Assembly (NCBI GenBank): GCA_011317545.1 | Contig: WUJK01000007.1 | Location: 1,426,001-1,490,000, forward strand | Source: Coniella vitis | Taxonomy: Eukaryota; Ascomycota; Sordariomycetes; Diaporthales; Schizoparmaceae | Length of the DNA stretch: 64,000 bases | Reading direction: 5' to 3' | Shown here: positions 24,679-36,285 of the stretch, piece by piece | How positions within the stretch are numbered: position 1 is the stretch's first letter | Layout: every line of letters starts with the position of its first letter | Position numbers and translations under genes: made by a program | The notes under the pieces: model-generated | Seen by the model: the letters and a program-made list of their open reading frames with translations, nothing else | Told to the model about the DNA's origin: nothing | The model's database searches: none

Positions 24679-25770
24679 TCAGAGGCTTTTTTCCAACATC
24701 ACAAGATCTCGGAAGCCTTCCTTGTACTTTAGAGATTGCTCCAAGGTGGGCTTGGGAAGCGGGCTTCTGCAGTAACCGCCGTAGCCACTCCACACTCGAA
24801 GGCCTTCTTTGGTACCCACTACTCCGCTTTGTATAGCAGCCCAGTCTCCGGCAGCCACAACTTCTTGCAGAGCTTGTGCTTCGGCATATGCACCTGACTG
24901 GTACAGTTGCACTGTCTTGATGCAGGCCTTGGGGGAGATGTTGGCTAGACCTGCCAAGATGCCGTGGCCCCCAGCAACAAGTGACTGGATCGTAAAGTCG
25001 GCAGAACCGGCTAGAACCAGAAATTCGGGTCGTTGCGGGTCGTGACTCTTGCTCAGCTTTTTGGTGGCGGCAGCCACTCGTGCCAGCTTTCCCGTGTTGC
25101 CGCAGGTCAGTTTGACGCCAACGATGTTGGGATGTTGGGCCAGCTTCGTGATAACGTCAGAGGACAGGTCCAATCCACCAACAGCGCCAGGAAAGTTATA
25201 TATGATGATTGGAATAGGTGATGAGTCCGCAACGGCGCGGAAAAACTCAAAGATGGTCTCCGAAGATGGCGCAAACAAGGTCGAATAATAGGCTGGAGGC
25301 AGTACGAGGGCATAATCACCGCCAGCCTCCCACGCCTCGGTGCAAAGCAGTATCGTTTCGCGGACACTTTGTGTTCCACAGCCAACTATGATAGGCATAG
25401 AGGCATAACCCGCATCGTTCAGTGCCTTTCGCGTGGTGGCCGTGACCAGTGATCTTTCGGCGTGCGTAAGGTGGACCGCCTCGCCATTGGAGCCTTGGGT
25501 AGCAAGTCCTGTCACGCCTGCGCGGGCCAACCGAACCGCATGGCTAGCGATGGTAGCCACGTCGAGGTCTTCTGTGTCTGGGTCAAAGAAGCACATTGTA
25601 GGCACGTAGACGCCCGGCACAAAGGGCCGGTCAAGGTGCCAGTCGCTGTCCACGATGCCACTATCAAAGGAGGAACTGCTCAAAGATTCATTGGAGCTTC
25701 TGTTGTTGTTGTTGTTGTTGAAGCCAGCCGCATAGCTGCCAGCAGACGGTGCGTCAAGGTGAGGAGCCAT
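24679..25770 (-). CDS. DapA-superfamily aldolase (4-hydroxy-2-oxoglutarate / 2-keto-3-deoxy acid aldolase-like)
   Basis: A single exon encodes 363 residues. The (beta/alpha)8 aldolase core starts near residue 50. Visible landmarks are GSNGE at about 93-97 (the GTTGE-type substrate-binding loop), Tyr191 in IIYNFPG, and the Schiff-base Lys220 in GVKLTCGN. Fungi make lysine through alpha-aminoadipate, so true dihydrodipicolinate synthase activity is unlikely. A catabolic class I aldolase is more plausible, such as mitochondrial-type hydroxyoxoglutarate aldolase or the L-threo-3-deoxy-hexulosonate aldolase of fungal galacturonate breakdown. I cannot choose between them. The first 45 residues form a Ser/Asn-rich extension with a run of six Asn encoded by a GTT (minus-strand AAC) repeat. 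I see no clear secretion signal. The start is the first ATG of the frame, with a TATA-like element about 200 nt upstream. Confidence 0.9.
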   Translation of the reverse strand: MAPHLDAPSAGSYAAGFNNNNNNRSSNESLSSSSFDSGIVDSDWHLDRPFVPGVYVPTMCFFDPDTEDLDVATIASHAVRLARAGVTGLATQGSNGEAVHLTHAERSLVTATTRKALNDAGYASMPIIVGCGTQSVRETILLCTEAWEAGGDYALVLPPAYYSTLFAPSSETIFEFFRAVADSSPIPIIIYNFPGAVGGLDLSSDVITKLAQHPNIVGVKLTCGNTGKLARVAAATKKLSKSHDPQRPEFLVLAGSADFTIQSLVAGGHGILAGLANISPKACIKTVQLYQSGAYAEAQALQEVVAAGDWAAIQSGVVGTKEGLRVWSGYGGYCRSPLPKPTLEQSLKYKEGFRDLVMLEKSL

Positions 25771-25968
25771 TGTGAAGAGAAAAGTGTGAGTACAGTGGAC
25801 TAGCGCACGTTATGGTAAAACAGTTGACGGCAGTGGTGGGATGATATAGTGGGAGAGCAGTCAAGAAGAGCCAGACAGAGGGGAGGGGAATTTGGTTTGA
25901 AAGGGGGATCTTGCTGGGATATTGGTTTCTGACAGGACAAGGTGGGCGAGCAGTCTTGAGGGTGGTCA

Positions 25969-25976
25969 TTTTATAG
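25969..25976 (-). promoter_or_regulatory. Candidate TATA box of the aldolase gene
   Basis: The minus strand reads CTATAAAAT about 200 nt upstream of the aldolase ATG. The position would suit a core promoter with a leader of 150 nt or more. It is inferred from sequence alone. Confidence 0.45.
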
Positions 25977-28900
25977 CTTGCACGTCAGAAAGATCCGAGG
26001 CTGGCTGTGTGGATACATAGTCTCCCGTCGGGAATGGGCATGGCTTGGAGAAGAAACTTTGAGCAAGCATGCCACTCGATCGGCTCGGGTCAGACAGCCA
26101 TTGGGGGCTGGAGGGCGTTGACTACCTGCTCGAGGTATCTTACCGAGCACATGGTGTGTGTTCTTGTCAAGGCGTCAAAGTACGCACTGAGCTGAAGGCG
26201 CAGATAGTTGTGTGGTTTTCTGCCCATTGCTGTCAGAACGACGGCCAGACGCTTCATCAGCCATGCAGCAGGCCAGGGTCTCGAGACGGTGCAGATTTGG
26301 GGTTGCAACGATGCGTGATGGAGACAGTGCGGGAATACTGCCGGCGGAGAAGGTTAGCAGCGAGTAGAATGTAGCGAGCATATTATGTAGTGAAAAGAAC
26401 AGAACGCAGCTTGCGCTGGGCGCCGCCAACAAAGTACAGTCATGTGTACATGTAAATGACAACGGGGACAGGGGGCTTCCCCGGGCTCGCGATAGACTAA
26501 AAAGTGGCTTTCGTGGGGGTTAGCGTGGTCTGTCACCGTCTTTAGAAACATGCACTGTGGAGCCCGGCACCGTCTACCAATCGAATCATTTTGCCTAACT
26601 TATTTTCCCTGGTTGTTGTTGTCTTGCCACGGCGGCAGCGTGTAGCTGTTGTCCAGCATGAACCAAAAAGCTCACATGTTGGACCCAGACAAAGGGCTAG
26701 TTTCGTTTTGGTGTCATTCCGGTCTTTCTTTTGGATGGCCGTGGAAGCGAGTCGTCTCGTCCTCTCGTGCCGGGCTCTTGTGATTTGCGCGGGAGGAAGG
26801 CCGTTCGCCATTTTAACATGTTTGACCAGTTCAATGAGGACAGTATCACTTTTCGGGGATCCTGACGGAGACGTGCTGGCTTATCACTGCAGGCGTCTCA
26901 AGGGCAAAACTGGCAGAGTACTCGGTACTTTGGTCCAGGAGGAGGAGCGAACCCCACAGCGGTGGGAAGTGCTTCGCCGGCAAGCTGGCTGCGTCCATGG
27001 CAGTCACATGGGCACTGCTCGAGGTCGATACCCGCCGTATGGAATCTGACACGTCTGACCAGCACCGGCTGTGACGCAGACTCTTGTACGGAAGACTGAG
27101 TGGGCCCAAACGCAATGGGATCCGATATCGCCCAACTAGCGACGCAATCAAAGTGAGGCTGATCGTCATCGCGAGGCTGGCTGTTTAGGCACTCTCTGTC
27201 CAGGAAGCTGTACCGAATCAGCAGATAATGACAAGCCATCAAGATCCAAACCTAGCCAACTAATCAGGTAGCCACGAGCATCCACACTGATGCTGTGGTC
27301 TTGTTGGCATTTTTTCTCCTTGTTGGAAACTGCAAGCGGCGGGTGGTAGGCGCCGCCGCCGTTGCTGTTGCTGCTGCAGGGGCCACGCGAGTCAGGGCTA
27401 TACAATGGGAGCGCGGGACTGCATAACCCTTGAGGCTCGAGTAAAGGGTCGAGTGCTGCCTCCAAGGCCGGAGGAAGTAGTATTGGACGTGGTGGATGGC
27501 TCGCAAGGAAGCATGGATGGCCGGCTGGATGGAGAGATAGATGGATCCTATCTACATGGCTTGTTCAGAGAGGGTAGGAAGGGCTCGTGCTCGTAGCAAA
27601 GCACGAGGATCGACGCTGGGGCTGCCTGAAGTCGATCTGGTGGCCGTTGCTGGGGCATGTGAATTGCTAGTGCTGCTGCTGACGTGATGGCGGTTGCTTG
27701 GCCTGCTTGGACTCAGGGCTGAGCTGCAGATGCAGATGCAGATGGGAGACGGACGAATTTGGCCATGAGGATTGCAGCTACCATGGTACGGCGATTGGCC
27801 AGTGTCGAGCCAGGTTGCGGCCGCGGCTTCCGTCTTTGGCAAGAGGCAACAGTGCGAACCCGGCAGCTCTCAAGCACACACGTTGCCCTTTGTATCATGT
27901 ATAGCTATACATACTATGTAGTACTAAGTACCTGCGGAGGTACCTAGGTACTGCCAAGTGCACTGCTGCCTGCTGGCAAAACGTGCAGGTGCCGTGGGAT
28001 TTACTTCGTCCTGCGTGGTAGGGCCGCCAAAAAGGTCCGACATCATGGCGGGAACTGCAAATGCTAGCGAGACTATCCCATTGCTGCATCAGCATTGATC
28101 GACGACGACAACGAAGACGACGACAGCAACCTCTACCACCACCGCCGCCGTCGCCAACACCGCCAACACCGCCAACACCAGCCACTCAATGCTTGACCTG
28201 AGCTTCATCAGGCACGCCAGAGTCGTTGTTTGAGGCCATGCATGTTGCAATTCGAGGCGATGATTTCGCCCGTGGCCCACGGCGCGCTTGCTCCCCACAT
28301 GGCTCTCCCTCGGGTCCCGAGAGCACTTTGCTGGCGACCAACAGCGAGCCCGCTCGGCAGCGCCTATGTATGTACTTGTGCAGAGATTCCTCCTATCACG
28401 AAAGAGTGGCCTCCAAAAGCGTCTCACACGTCCACCGCACCCTCGAGTCAGCACGTGCCGCCCTGGCCAGGCCAGGTGACCACGTTTTGATTTGTGTACT
28501 ATTGTCAATGGCTGAACACCTGCGCGCAGAAGCCCTCGGCCTTTTTTCTTCCTGCGACACACGATGCACAACCATGTCACCATGTCACCATGTCGGCTCG
28601 CCTCCCTACATACATAGGACTCTGGAATCTGGGAACCCACCAGCGGTGGTGGTGTGATCGATTCCTACTGTGCAACAGCACATGGACTGGCCCCCGCGCT
28701 CCCCACCCAAACATCTGTCAGGGACCAGCATTCTACACTTCTTCTCCGAGGCTGACTCCACTCGCTTCTTATGCACAGCAAGTTCCCGAGAAACAAAGAC
28801 GTTTTCGAGCGTTGTATTGGCCTTGTGGAAGTTGAGCTACGAAACCCAAACGCGAATGCTTGGCCTCATGCCCTCAACAGTTGCGCGTCATCGCAATTAG

Positions 28901-31203
28901 CAGGCTGGCTAATCTACTCGCACAGAACTATGGATGTGCCGATCTTGAAGACAAATCCATTCTAGTCCATGGCCAAAAGTTCCGACAGCGCGGCTCTGGC
29001 TGACAGACCGTGGGGGTCGTCGAGTGGGATGATCGACAGCCTCAACGATCTACCAGGTATGCCTTGCCCCCGGCTCCGATCCCTGTCCTTGACAGCGGTG
29101 CAACGACAGCACACTGTGGCTGTTCTATCTTCTAAGCTTCAGGACGAAAATCATCAGTAGATACCGTGGTCTTGCATGCCGCTACCGCCCATTTCCTCGC
29201 GAAAAATTCCACTGCAAGATCGCAAGATATCCACTGTACTCGCTCCATTTCAAGGGACAATTGGCATCTCCATGCCTATGCGGAAAACACAAGAACAGGT
29301 TTTTGCGAAGTGCTGACACACTGTAGATACAATGTTTATGTACGACATTGTATACTTTGTACAGTATGATGTGCCTACCGACTTTTAGGCATGCACTATG
29401 TGCTATGTATGCACCCGTCCCGGCTCGACAGCCGCCTCGATACTCTGGGCCTGAACTTGGCGAAGTCCACCGCGAACCGCCATCGGGTGCGCTTCCGAGC
29501 TGCGACAAACCAACCTGTTACGTTTCTATTTGCTCATACTCTCTACTGACTCGATCACGTCCTGCGTCTACGTACTTCGAGTAGTCCAGTCTTGAAGGTT
29601 GGCAGGGAATGTCGGAACCCGCTTGGTGTCTCTTAATAGGTTATCAAGGGCGGCTACTTGCATGGTCGAATGTGCGGGCCAAAAGATGCTAGCAGACACC
29701 GAAAAGGGAATACCGAGAGACCTGCGTTCTGCATCGAAACTGGGCACACAGCAGCAGGGTTTGCTTCATTCTGCGCATGATTACGTTGGCGCTGTAACAC
29801 TTTCCTGATGAGCTGATGCAGGATATCGAAAAAGGTTCCTTGTCTTCCACAGTAGCCTGCAACTACATGCGGAGTAGTCCGAACTGCCATTCAAAGTCCT
29901 GCCATATGCTGCGGCTTCAACGGATCCCAGCGGCCGTGGCCGGGGTGTCGTGTGAGGGGAAGGGGGCTTGCATGCCCCGGCCGGTGCGTGGCTTTGCCAT
30001 GTACCATGCACTATGGTAAATGCGCCACAACCTTCTTGCACATCCTATGTAGCAGCCTGTCGGGAAATTTGGAATGTTCGATGCATCATCCGGCCGAGGT
30101 GTGTCGGTCGTCGAGCGGGGGGGGAAACAGGGCCTTCTCCAAGCTCACCGACTACACCATGACATCGAATGAGCCGGTCATTGCGGCCGTCCACTTGCTT
30201 CTCCCGACCAGCCGTTCCGCTCGCTCAATGCAGGAGGTCGAGCTCGTCGTCATGTGCATGCTTGAGCGACGTGCAGCCGCGAATTTGGGCCACCATGCAC
30301 AGACGGGCCCAATGGTTCGAGAAGAGCCACATCGGATCGCTGTTTGTTTGCGGTCTCGAGATTTTTTGCCCAACAAAGCCATGCTTAAGCGGCAGGTAAC
30401 ACGCAATTGTTTGGAAAATCGCATGTTGAGAAAGACTTACTTGTTGCCCTCTAGCAGCTTGGAAGAATTCCAGCCCCCCAGCTCACTGGCTCACATGCTG
30501 ATCGAGGCAACGCTATTGACTATCCGCGCGCATGGTTTGTGGCAAGTCCTGGTCAACAATCCCGGCCGGGTGAGAGCGCATGTCTAGCCGTCTAGCCAGG
30601 GCCCAAAGGGTGAATGCGGCCAAGACTGCGCGGCCTCAGCTAGTCATGCTCGAGCAGCAGATTGTGGAAGGTCTATTGTGATTGCTGCTGCACCTTGCGG
30701 GTCCTGGTACAACACTGAACGCCACGTCCGTGACCTCGTCAGTCTTTGTGTATTATCGGAAAGCCTAGGCAAGGGGGGTTCGGGCGTCAGGTGGTGACGA
30801 TCTTTGACCAAAGGGCAAATTTAGGTGCTGCTTTTGTGATGAGATGGTACACAATGGGACTGTAAGGAAATACGAATTGTGCTTCATGCTTCTACCACTC
30901 TGCTTGTATCAGTATGTAGAGAGGAGCAAGGTGAAGACGAGCAGGCACAGTGTAGCATCTGTCCTCACTAATTGGATCCACGCATCCAGTATCAAAGCAA
31001 CGCAGAGTTGGTTTTTCTTTACATGGTAGACAGTCGATTCCGTTCCTCGCCAATCGATCATGGTCTGGTTCTTTTCTCCCGAATTTAACCAACTATGTGC
31101 ATGCATATGTACATGTAAAAGACTTTTTGTGTGGCCGCAGATTTTTTTTTTTTGCGGGACCGGTGACAGGATAGGGAGTCAGGCGGCTGGAGGAGGCGTA
31201 TTG

Positions 31204-31280
<77 letters not shown>

Positions 31281-31648
31281 GTGAGTGCTTGGGCAAGTGA
31301 TTCCGTCAACCCCATCTTTTTACGATGCTGTAGACGCCATCGACAATTTCATTTGGGCTAGACCATCGGCCTAGTTCGCTGTGGTCCCCAAACCGACGAC
31401 ATAGCATTCATAGTCTTTACAACTTTAGGTTCTGTCTTTTGTTTGCATGAAAAAACAATATCTCGCCTGGGCTCCTTGCTGGCTGGATGTATTATCATGT
31501 GGCTTTTTTTGACCAAGCGTGAAAGTATAGTATATACAGAGAAGAGTGGTGCCCTTAGACCTTCATGCCGAAACACGCAGCTTCTGAGAATTGTTCTCAG
31601 ACAGTCGCTGTGGCTGCGCCGTAGGAGTGAATCTATGCCGGCCACGAG
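25977..31648. other. Gene-free stretch between aldolase and CBM1 genes
   Basis: No supportable gene on either strand. The longest frame, 29952-30587 plus, has no domain and begins in Cys-rich chance sequence. The stretch contains a cluster of GTAC/TAG words at about 27895-27950, a threefold ACCATGTC tandem at about 28571-28595, and a large GA microsatellite at 31204-31275. Confidence 0.5.
31204..31275. repeat. (GA)n microsatellite, about 70 nt
   Basis: A nearly perfect GA dinucleotide tract with a single GACA break. It lies downstream of the 3' end of the CBM1 gene. Confidence 0.95.
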
Positions 31649-32750
31649 TCAGATCATATACATATAGCTGCTTATTTCTGTCTCACCAGAGAGGAAACAG
31701 TGGTGGGGGAGGAAGGGGAAGCAAAAGAAAAAAGAAAGCGATGGAAAAGAAGAAAGAAGAAAGAAAGAAAGAAGGGAAAAAAAGGGGGAAAACAGAGAAG
31801 GAGCACACTCGCAACTTACATCAACATCATAACACCCAGACGGCGTCAAGTAATCATACGCCCCCGTGTTGATGTACAAGTCATTCGCCGCCGTCGTCGC
31901 ATTCGGACAAACATAAAAGGCCCCCGTGTTCGGCCTGCTCACGTCCGGGTCCACCCACGCGACCGTGTCGCCCGAAAAGGCAAAAGTGCCGTACGGGTTC
32001 GCGGTCGTGTTGAACCACGTCGAGAGCGCACGCTGTGTCTTGTCGGCCGGGTCCTCGACCCACATGTAGAGCGCATCTGTGGTGGTGGTGGTGCTGCTGC
32101 TGCTGCTGTTACCCGTGTTGTAGACGAGCTGGCCGTCGATGATATTGAATTGGCCTGCTGTGGCGGGAGAATCCATGACGGCGGGCGCGGGCGTGGCGGC
32201 GGCGGCGGGCTGCGATTGCAGGTACGAGTGGTAGTAGGGTGACTCGACGGCGCGGATCCAGTACCAGCCCGAGGAGAGCGTTGCGGTCCCTGAGGAAGCA
32301 GCAGCCGTGGCAGAAGTCGTCGTCGTCGTCGTTGTTGTTGTTGCTGCTGCTGCTGCTGTTGTTGTTGTTGTTGTTATCGTGGTTGCTGTTGCTGAGCCAG
32401 GGATACATTGCGCGTAATAGTCGTTGTAGGTGGTGCAAGTGTAGGCTGATACACATGCCGTTGGGCCCGTGTAGCCGCTTCCACCGCCTGAGGGGGGGGG
32501 GGGGTTGGGGTGGATTCACTCGTGTTAGTGGTTGAAGGCGGGTGAGCAAGCTTGCTGCCATTGATGGCACGAGAGGGTTGAGGGGGTCAAGATGCACAAA
32601 AGGGCGAAAGATTCTCCAAGTTGATCTAGACTTTCTTTCTTTTTTTTTGGGGGGGGGCTTCTACTTACACTGTCCGTAAGCACCAGCTGTGCTTTGCGCT
32701 GCTGCCCCGAGAGTGAGGCCCGCAAAGGCGATGATACTTGTAAACGCCAT
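31649..32750 (-). CDS. Secreted CBM1 (fungal cellulose-binding) protein with C-terminal domain of unknown function
   Basis: Exon 1 is 32750-32669 and exon 2 is 32487-31820. The intron at 32668-32488 (GTAAGT...CAG) rejoins a split Cys codon. Residues 1-18 form a signal peptide (MAFTSIIAFAGLTLGAAAQ). A type-1 carbohydrate-binding module follows, with GQCGG, GYTGPTAC, YTCTTYNDYYAQC and its aromatic residues. Next comes a Thr/Ala-rich linker of about 40 residues, probably O-glycosylated, encoded by GTT/GTC/GCT repeats. The final ~150 residues (SSGWYWIRAVESPYY to SGCYDVD) hold conserved-looking blocks such as AGQFNIIDGQLVYN, WVEDPADKTQRALSTWF and LYINTGAY. I recognise no catalytic domain in them. 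The 3' end is uncertain. A donor GTAAGT at 31819 can join CAG at 31678 (adding Lys-stop at 31677-31672) or GAG at 31682 (adding ten residues, stop at 31649). Total length is about 251-260 residues. A role in binding plant polysaccharide outside the cell is inferred. Confidence 0.85.
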
Positions 32751-32798
32751 GGGGAGGATGTTCTTTCTATTGTTCGACAAAGAGAAACACAGTGGAAA

Positions 32799-32875
32799 GA
32801 GAGAGAGAGAGAGAGAGAGAGAACTCGGAAAATAGCCAAGCTGGTCCCGACTTCTCTCTCTCTCTCTCTCTCTCT
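32799..32875 (-). repeat. Perfect GA/CT inverted repeat in the leader of the CBM1 gene
   Basis: (GA)12 at 32799-32822 faces (TC)n at 32853-32875 across a 30-nt spacer. On the minus strand, the transcript would carry a GA run followed by a CT run just upstream of the CBM1 start codon. These can pair into a stem of up to about 23 bp. The repeat lies between the TTATAA element and the ATG, so it is probably transcribed. Confidence 0.85.
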
Positions 32876-32881
32876 GCCGTC

Positions 32882-32887
32882 TTATAA
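32882..32887 (-). promoter_or_regulatory. Candidate TATA element of the CBM1 gene
   Basis: TTATAA lies about 132 nt upstream of the CBM1 ATG and just upstream of the GA/CT inverted repeat. The motif is palindromic, so its strand is assigned from context only. Confidence 0.35.
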
Positions 32888-34334
32888 GGATGGACAGAGA
32901 CGCACACGTCTCACTGGCCCTGCCAACGACCCAAAACATTAGTTTCAAGCTCCTTGCTCACAAAGCCATCATAGTTGTCCCCATCTTGCTCGATTCGGAC
33001 CTCGTAGCAAGCTTCCCCATACAGAACCGGGTTGTTATGCCCCGCCCTTTTCCGCTGGACCGCCAGTGAAACTTCAAGCGCGAGAGATCATGGGATAGCA
33101 GACGTGAGCAACGAACAAGAAAGTGAAAAAAAAAAAAAAAAAAAAGAAACAAACGAGGCGTCTCGCTGGCGGCTGGTTTCATTGCCATACCAGAAGCGAG
33201 GTCTTGGCGGGGAGTTTTTCCAGCCTTATAGAGCGTGCCGTGTAGATTGGTTAGGGCGGGCGACGGTTAAATACTCGAAACCCCTTTCGGCAAGCCCTTT
33301 GCCCCTCCCCAAGCCTAATATCGGATTGAGATCTTCCGCTATCCAAAAAGCATTGGATTCGTTGTGCTTGAGTGAAAGTCCTTGTTGGCAGTCAGTCAAG
33401 AAAAAGGACAAAAGATAGGACCTCGCGGGGAAGCATATGTTGTCTGTTTAACGATTGTTGCCGAAAATACAAATCTCCTTCTGCGGTTAAAATATGCTTG
33501 ATAGCTGCAAGAGCATGTTGTTCTCCTATGACTATGTTTCATTGGCTTCGTCATTCAGCAGGACAAGCTCCTTTTTCACCTATTCATTCATACTGAGAAC
33601 TTTATAAGCAGTAGTGGTGTCAGTTTCGGCCTGAGTGAGCCCATTCGGGTTCATGGGTGCAGCAACATATATGGCTCATATTTTATAGTCAAATCTGTGA
33701 TCTCTGGAGCGTTCCCATTCTGCTGCCCATGAGAAAGAGCGTGAAGGATGTTAGAGCCACTCTAACGATATCAGAACAATCAGAATTCTTCCAATTTGAC
33801 CACTCGAGCCCACGTGCCAGGTTCCCGGCAAGTCGAGAAACAGGACGGGCATATCCCTTGTCAAACCGTTAAACTCTATCAAGGAAGATGGTAAGAGCTC
33901 GCTTTAGCCTGGCTGCCCGGGCCCCCAAATAAAATTCAAGACGGCACGGACGCGGTACGGCACGAACCTTGTTTCGGTGAGGTTGTCTAGGCTTCAAGTC
34001 TGACGTGTAGTGAGCGTGTCTGGTCTGCTGGTCTTGGTCTAACTTTGAGCTTAAATTTATTCTTGTAGACCTCATCCATATGGCATACCCTTCCATTCAT
34101 CCATTATATCTACTCGATATGAGATGTAGGACATTGGAGCACATGATTTGTTCCTTTTCTTCTTGGCAATTCAGATCTCAAACCAGAACCCGCCCATTCG
34201 ATCATCGATCCTCAGTAAATCCGCAGCAAATCCTCATCCAAAACAGGTAACTGGTGGGGAGAAAATCAAACAACAACAGCGTAAATGGTATCTTGAAAAA
34301 GAAGAAAAAAAAAGGGCAGACAAGAACATTTCAA
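32888..34334. other. Intergenic, CBM1 gene to deaminase gene
   Basis: No supportable gene. It holds a poly-A run of about 20 at 33126-33145 and ordinary mixed sequence. It contains the CBM1 upstream region on one side and the deaminase 3' flank on the other. Confidence 0.6.
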
Positions 34335-36285
34335 TCAACTTTTCCCATCTGGTGACGTTGAAGCACTACCAGCAGAAGCAGCAGCAGCAGCAGAAGAAAC
34401 AGACGATTCACCAAACTCGGCAATGACCTCGTCCAGGAAAATATCCCACTTTTTCTCCCAGACAGCATGTATGGAAGCGTATTCCTCAGTAGACAGACAG
34501 GCATGTTCTAAGCTCCATTCAATGAGCTGCTTCCATCCATACAGCGACATGTCCGATTTGCCAATCATGGCTTGGTAGAAATCGTGCGATAATGTCGAAC
34601 TAAAGGCAAATCACCTGTTAGTATCAAGGAACAACCAAGGCTTCTTTTCCAAGACCCCTTCGAAAGGGCAGAGAGATGGAGAAAGAGGGCATACTTGAAT
34701 AGCGTTCCATTGTCACTGCTAATCGTGCAATGCACATTGTTGGCCAGCAGGTTGTACATGGCGTGCCCGTTGATCCTAGGCGTCAGCCCAAGCACTTCAT
34801 TTGATATGGGACACAGCTCAAGGCAAATGTTTTCTTGCTTCATGCGCTCCAGTATGTACGGATGCCGAGCAAGAGCGAAGCCGTGTCCTATCCGCTTAGA
34901 CTTGAGGAGTAGCGCGTCCAAGAGGTTACCATCCGTTTCGGAGCCCATTTCGAGTGTCTCTCCGCAGTGGAAGAGGAAAGGAATCTCAACGTTTGCTTCT
35001 TGGCAGTCTTTTTGGAACTGCAGAAACTCGGGTATGAAGGCGTTGAGAGGTTTGCCCTTGCCTTCTTCACCGACGAGATCAAAACCTGCAAAGAGAATTA
35101 GCAAAAGTTTTGCGACGAGAAATACAATTTGACTGATGACGCACCGGCAATCCATTTTGGCCACCTTTTCTTGAACTCGAGACATTGCCTCAGACCATTT
35201 GCAACCTTGTCGTTGGGATACGATCTCGGACAGCAGTAAATGATCTTGAGACCGCCAAAATATGGGCCCGACTTCGCCTGGGTTTCCGCTTGGAACTTTT
35301 GGTACTCGTCCATGATCATTTCCATGATGCCAATGTTGTCGATTTTGCTTGTTCCATCGTCGGTCCACACCTGGTTAGTCTCCATGAAATTCGGCCGAAT
35401 CTCGGCATATTGGATGTTACTGGCGACGAAATCCTCCAAGCATTTGCGCGTGTACAGGCGGTAGGCCGTCTCGTAGTTGAACAGACCCTTCATCATCTGC
35501 GTGCGCGTGTTGAACTCTTCCCACGCGCCAGGGACTGTCTGCAGCATGTTATGAGCCTCTTCCTGGCGGAACACGAGCTTTTCCTGCAGCCAGGCCATGG
35601 CATCCACATCCTTGCGGTACTTGGGAAACTCTGTCAGGAACTCTTTGAATTTCTGCGCGCCCTGGCGATCTCTATAGGAGCTGTCAAACAGGTTCCCTGT
35701 GCTCGACGGCTGGGCCATGATGGAGAACTGCATCTTTGCGCGCTTGTAGTTGCGGTGGTCATTGTCACTGACGAGGGCCAGATCGCTGGTAATGTACATT
35801 TGGTCCATGGTGCTGGCAATGTCGAGCAGCATATTCGGCTGCAGGCAGGCGTTGAAGTGAATGTGCAGGTGGGCGCCCTTGGGCAGCTTGCTGGCCACCT
35901 GGTAGATCTTGGACTTGTCTATCAAGGCCTTGTTGGAGAGGAAATGGTCACCGGGGAATCGAGGGTGCTGCTGGCCATTGAAGCCCTCGCGCGTTGGCTC
36001 CCTGGCAAAGATGTTGTCGGCATCATCGCGCTTGAGGCCTTGGAGGATGCGATCGACCGTTTGCTCCTTGGGCGTGGCGATGCTGGCAAGACGGTGCTCA
36101 AAGCCCAGCGACTTCTCGCGCCTCAGCAGCTCGTCGCGCTGTCTCTGGTAGTCGGCGGTCGTGGTGATGACGGCCGCACTTGGGGCGGCAGAGCCTCGCT
36201 TGGCATCAATGGCCTGATCCAGGGCGGCCACTGTGTTCCACTGCAACCCGTCCGCTGCTGTCTTTGACTTTGGGTTCTTGTTCAT
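34335..36285 (-). CDS. ADGF/CECR1-type adenosine deaminase family protein
   Basis: Three exons (36285-35145, 35085-34695, 34599-34335) give 598 residues. The introns are 59 and 95 nt. The second has a CTAAC branch site, and both rejoin split codons cleanly. Zn ligands and catalytic residues can be mapped on the adenosine deaminase fold: His141 and His143 (HLHIHFNA), His420 and Glu423 (FHCGE), His448 (RIGHG), and Asp505 (SSDNG). Blocks IAGFDLVGEE, LELCPISNEVLG and STLSHDFYQAM are typical of the ADGF group, as is the N-terminal region of about 130 residues before the barrel. The expected reaction is hydrolytic deamination of adenosine or a related nucleoside. The residue after the metal-binding Asp is Asn506 instead of the usual second Asp. 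There is no signal peptide, so it is probably intracellular, unlike secreted animal ADA2. The C-terminus has a repeat-encoded Ala/Ser run. Confidence 0.92.

Noticed and set aside
29952..30587. 211-codon frame on the plus strand
   Set aside because: No recognisable domain, Cys-rich start, no splice partners. A decayed gene is possible but not supportable.
35185..36267. 360-codon open frame antisense to the deaminase first exon
   Set aside because: Shadow of the codon-biased sense exon; no motif of its own.
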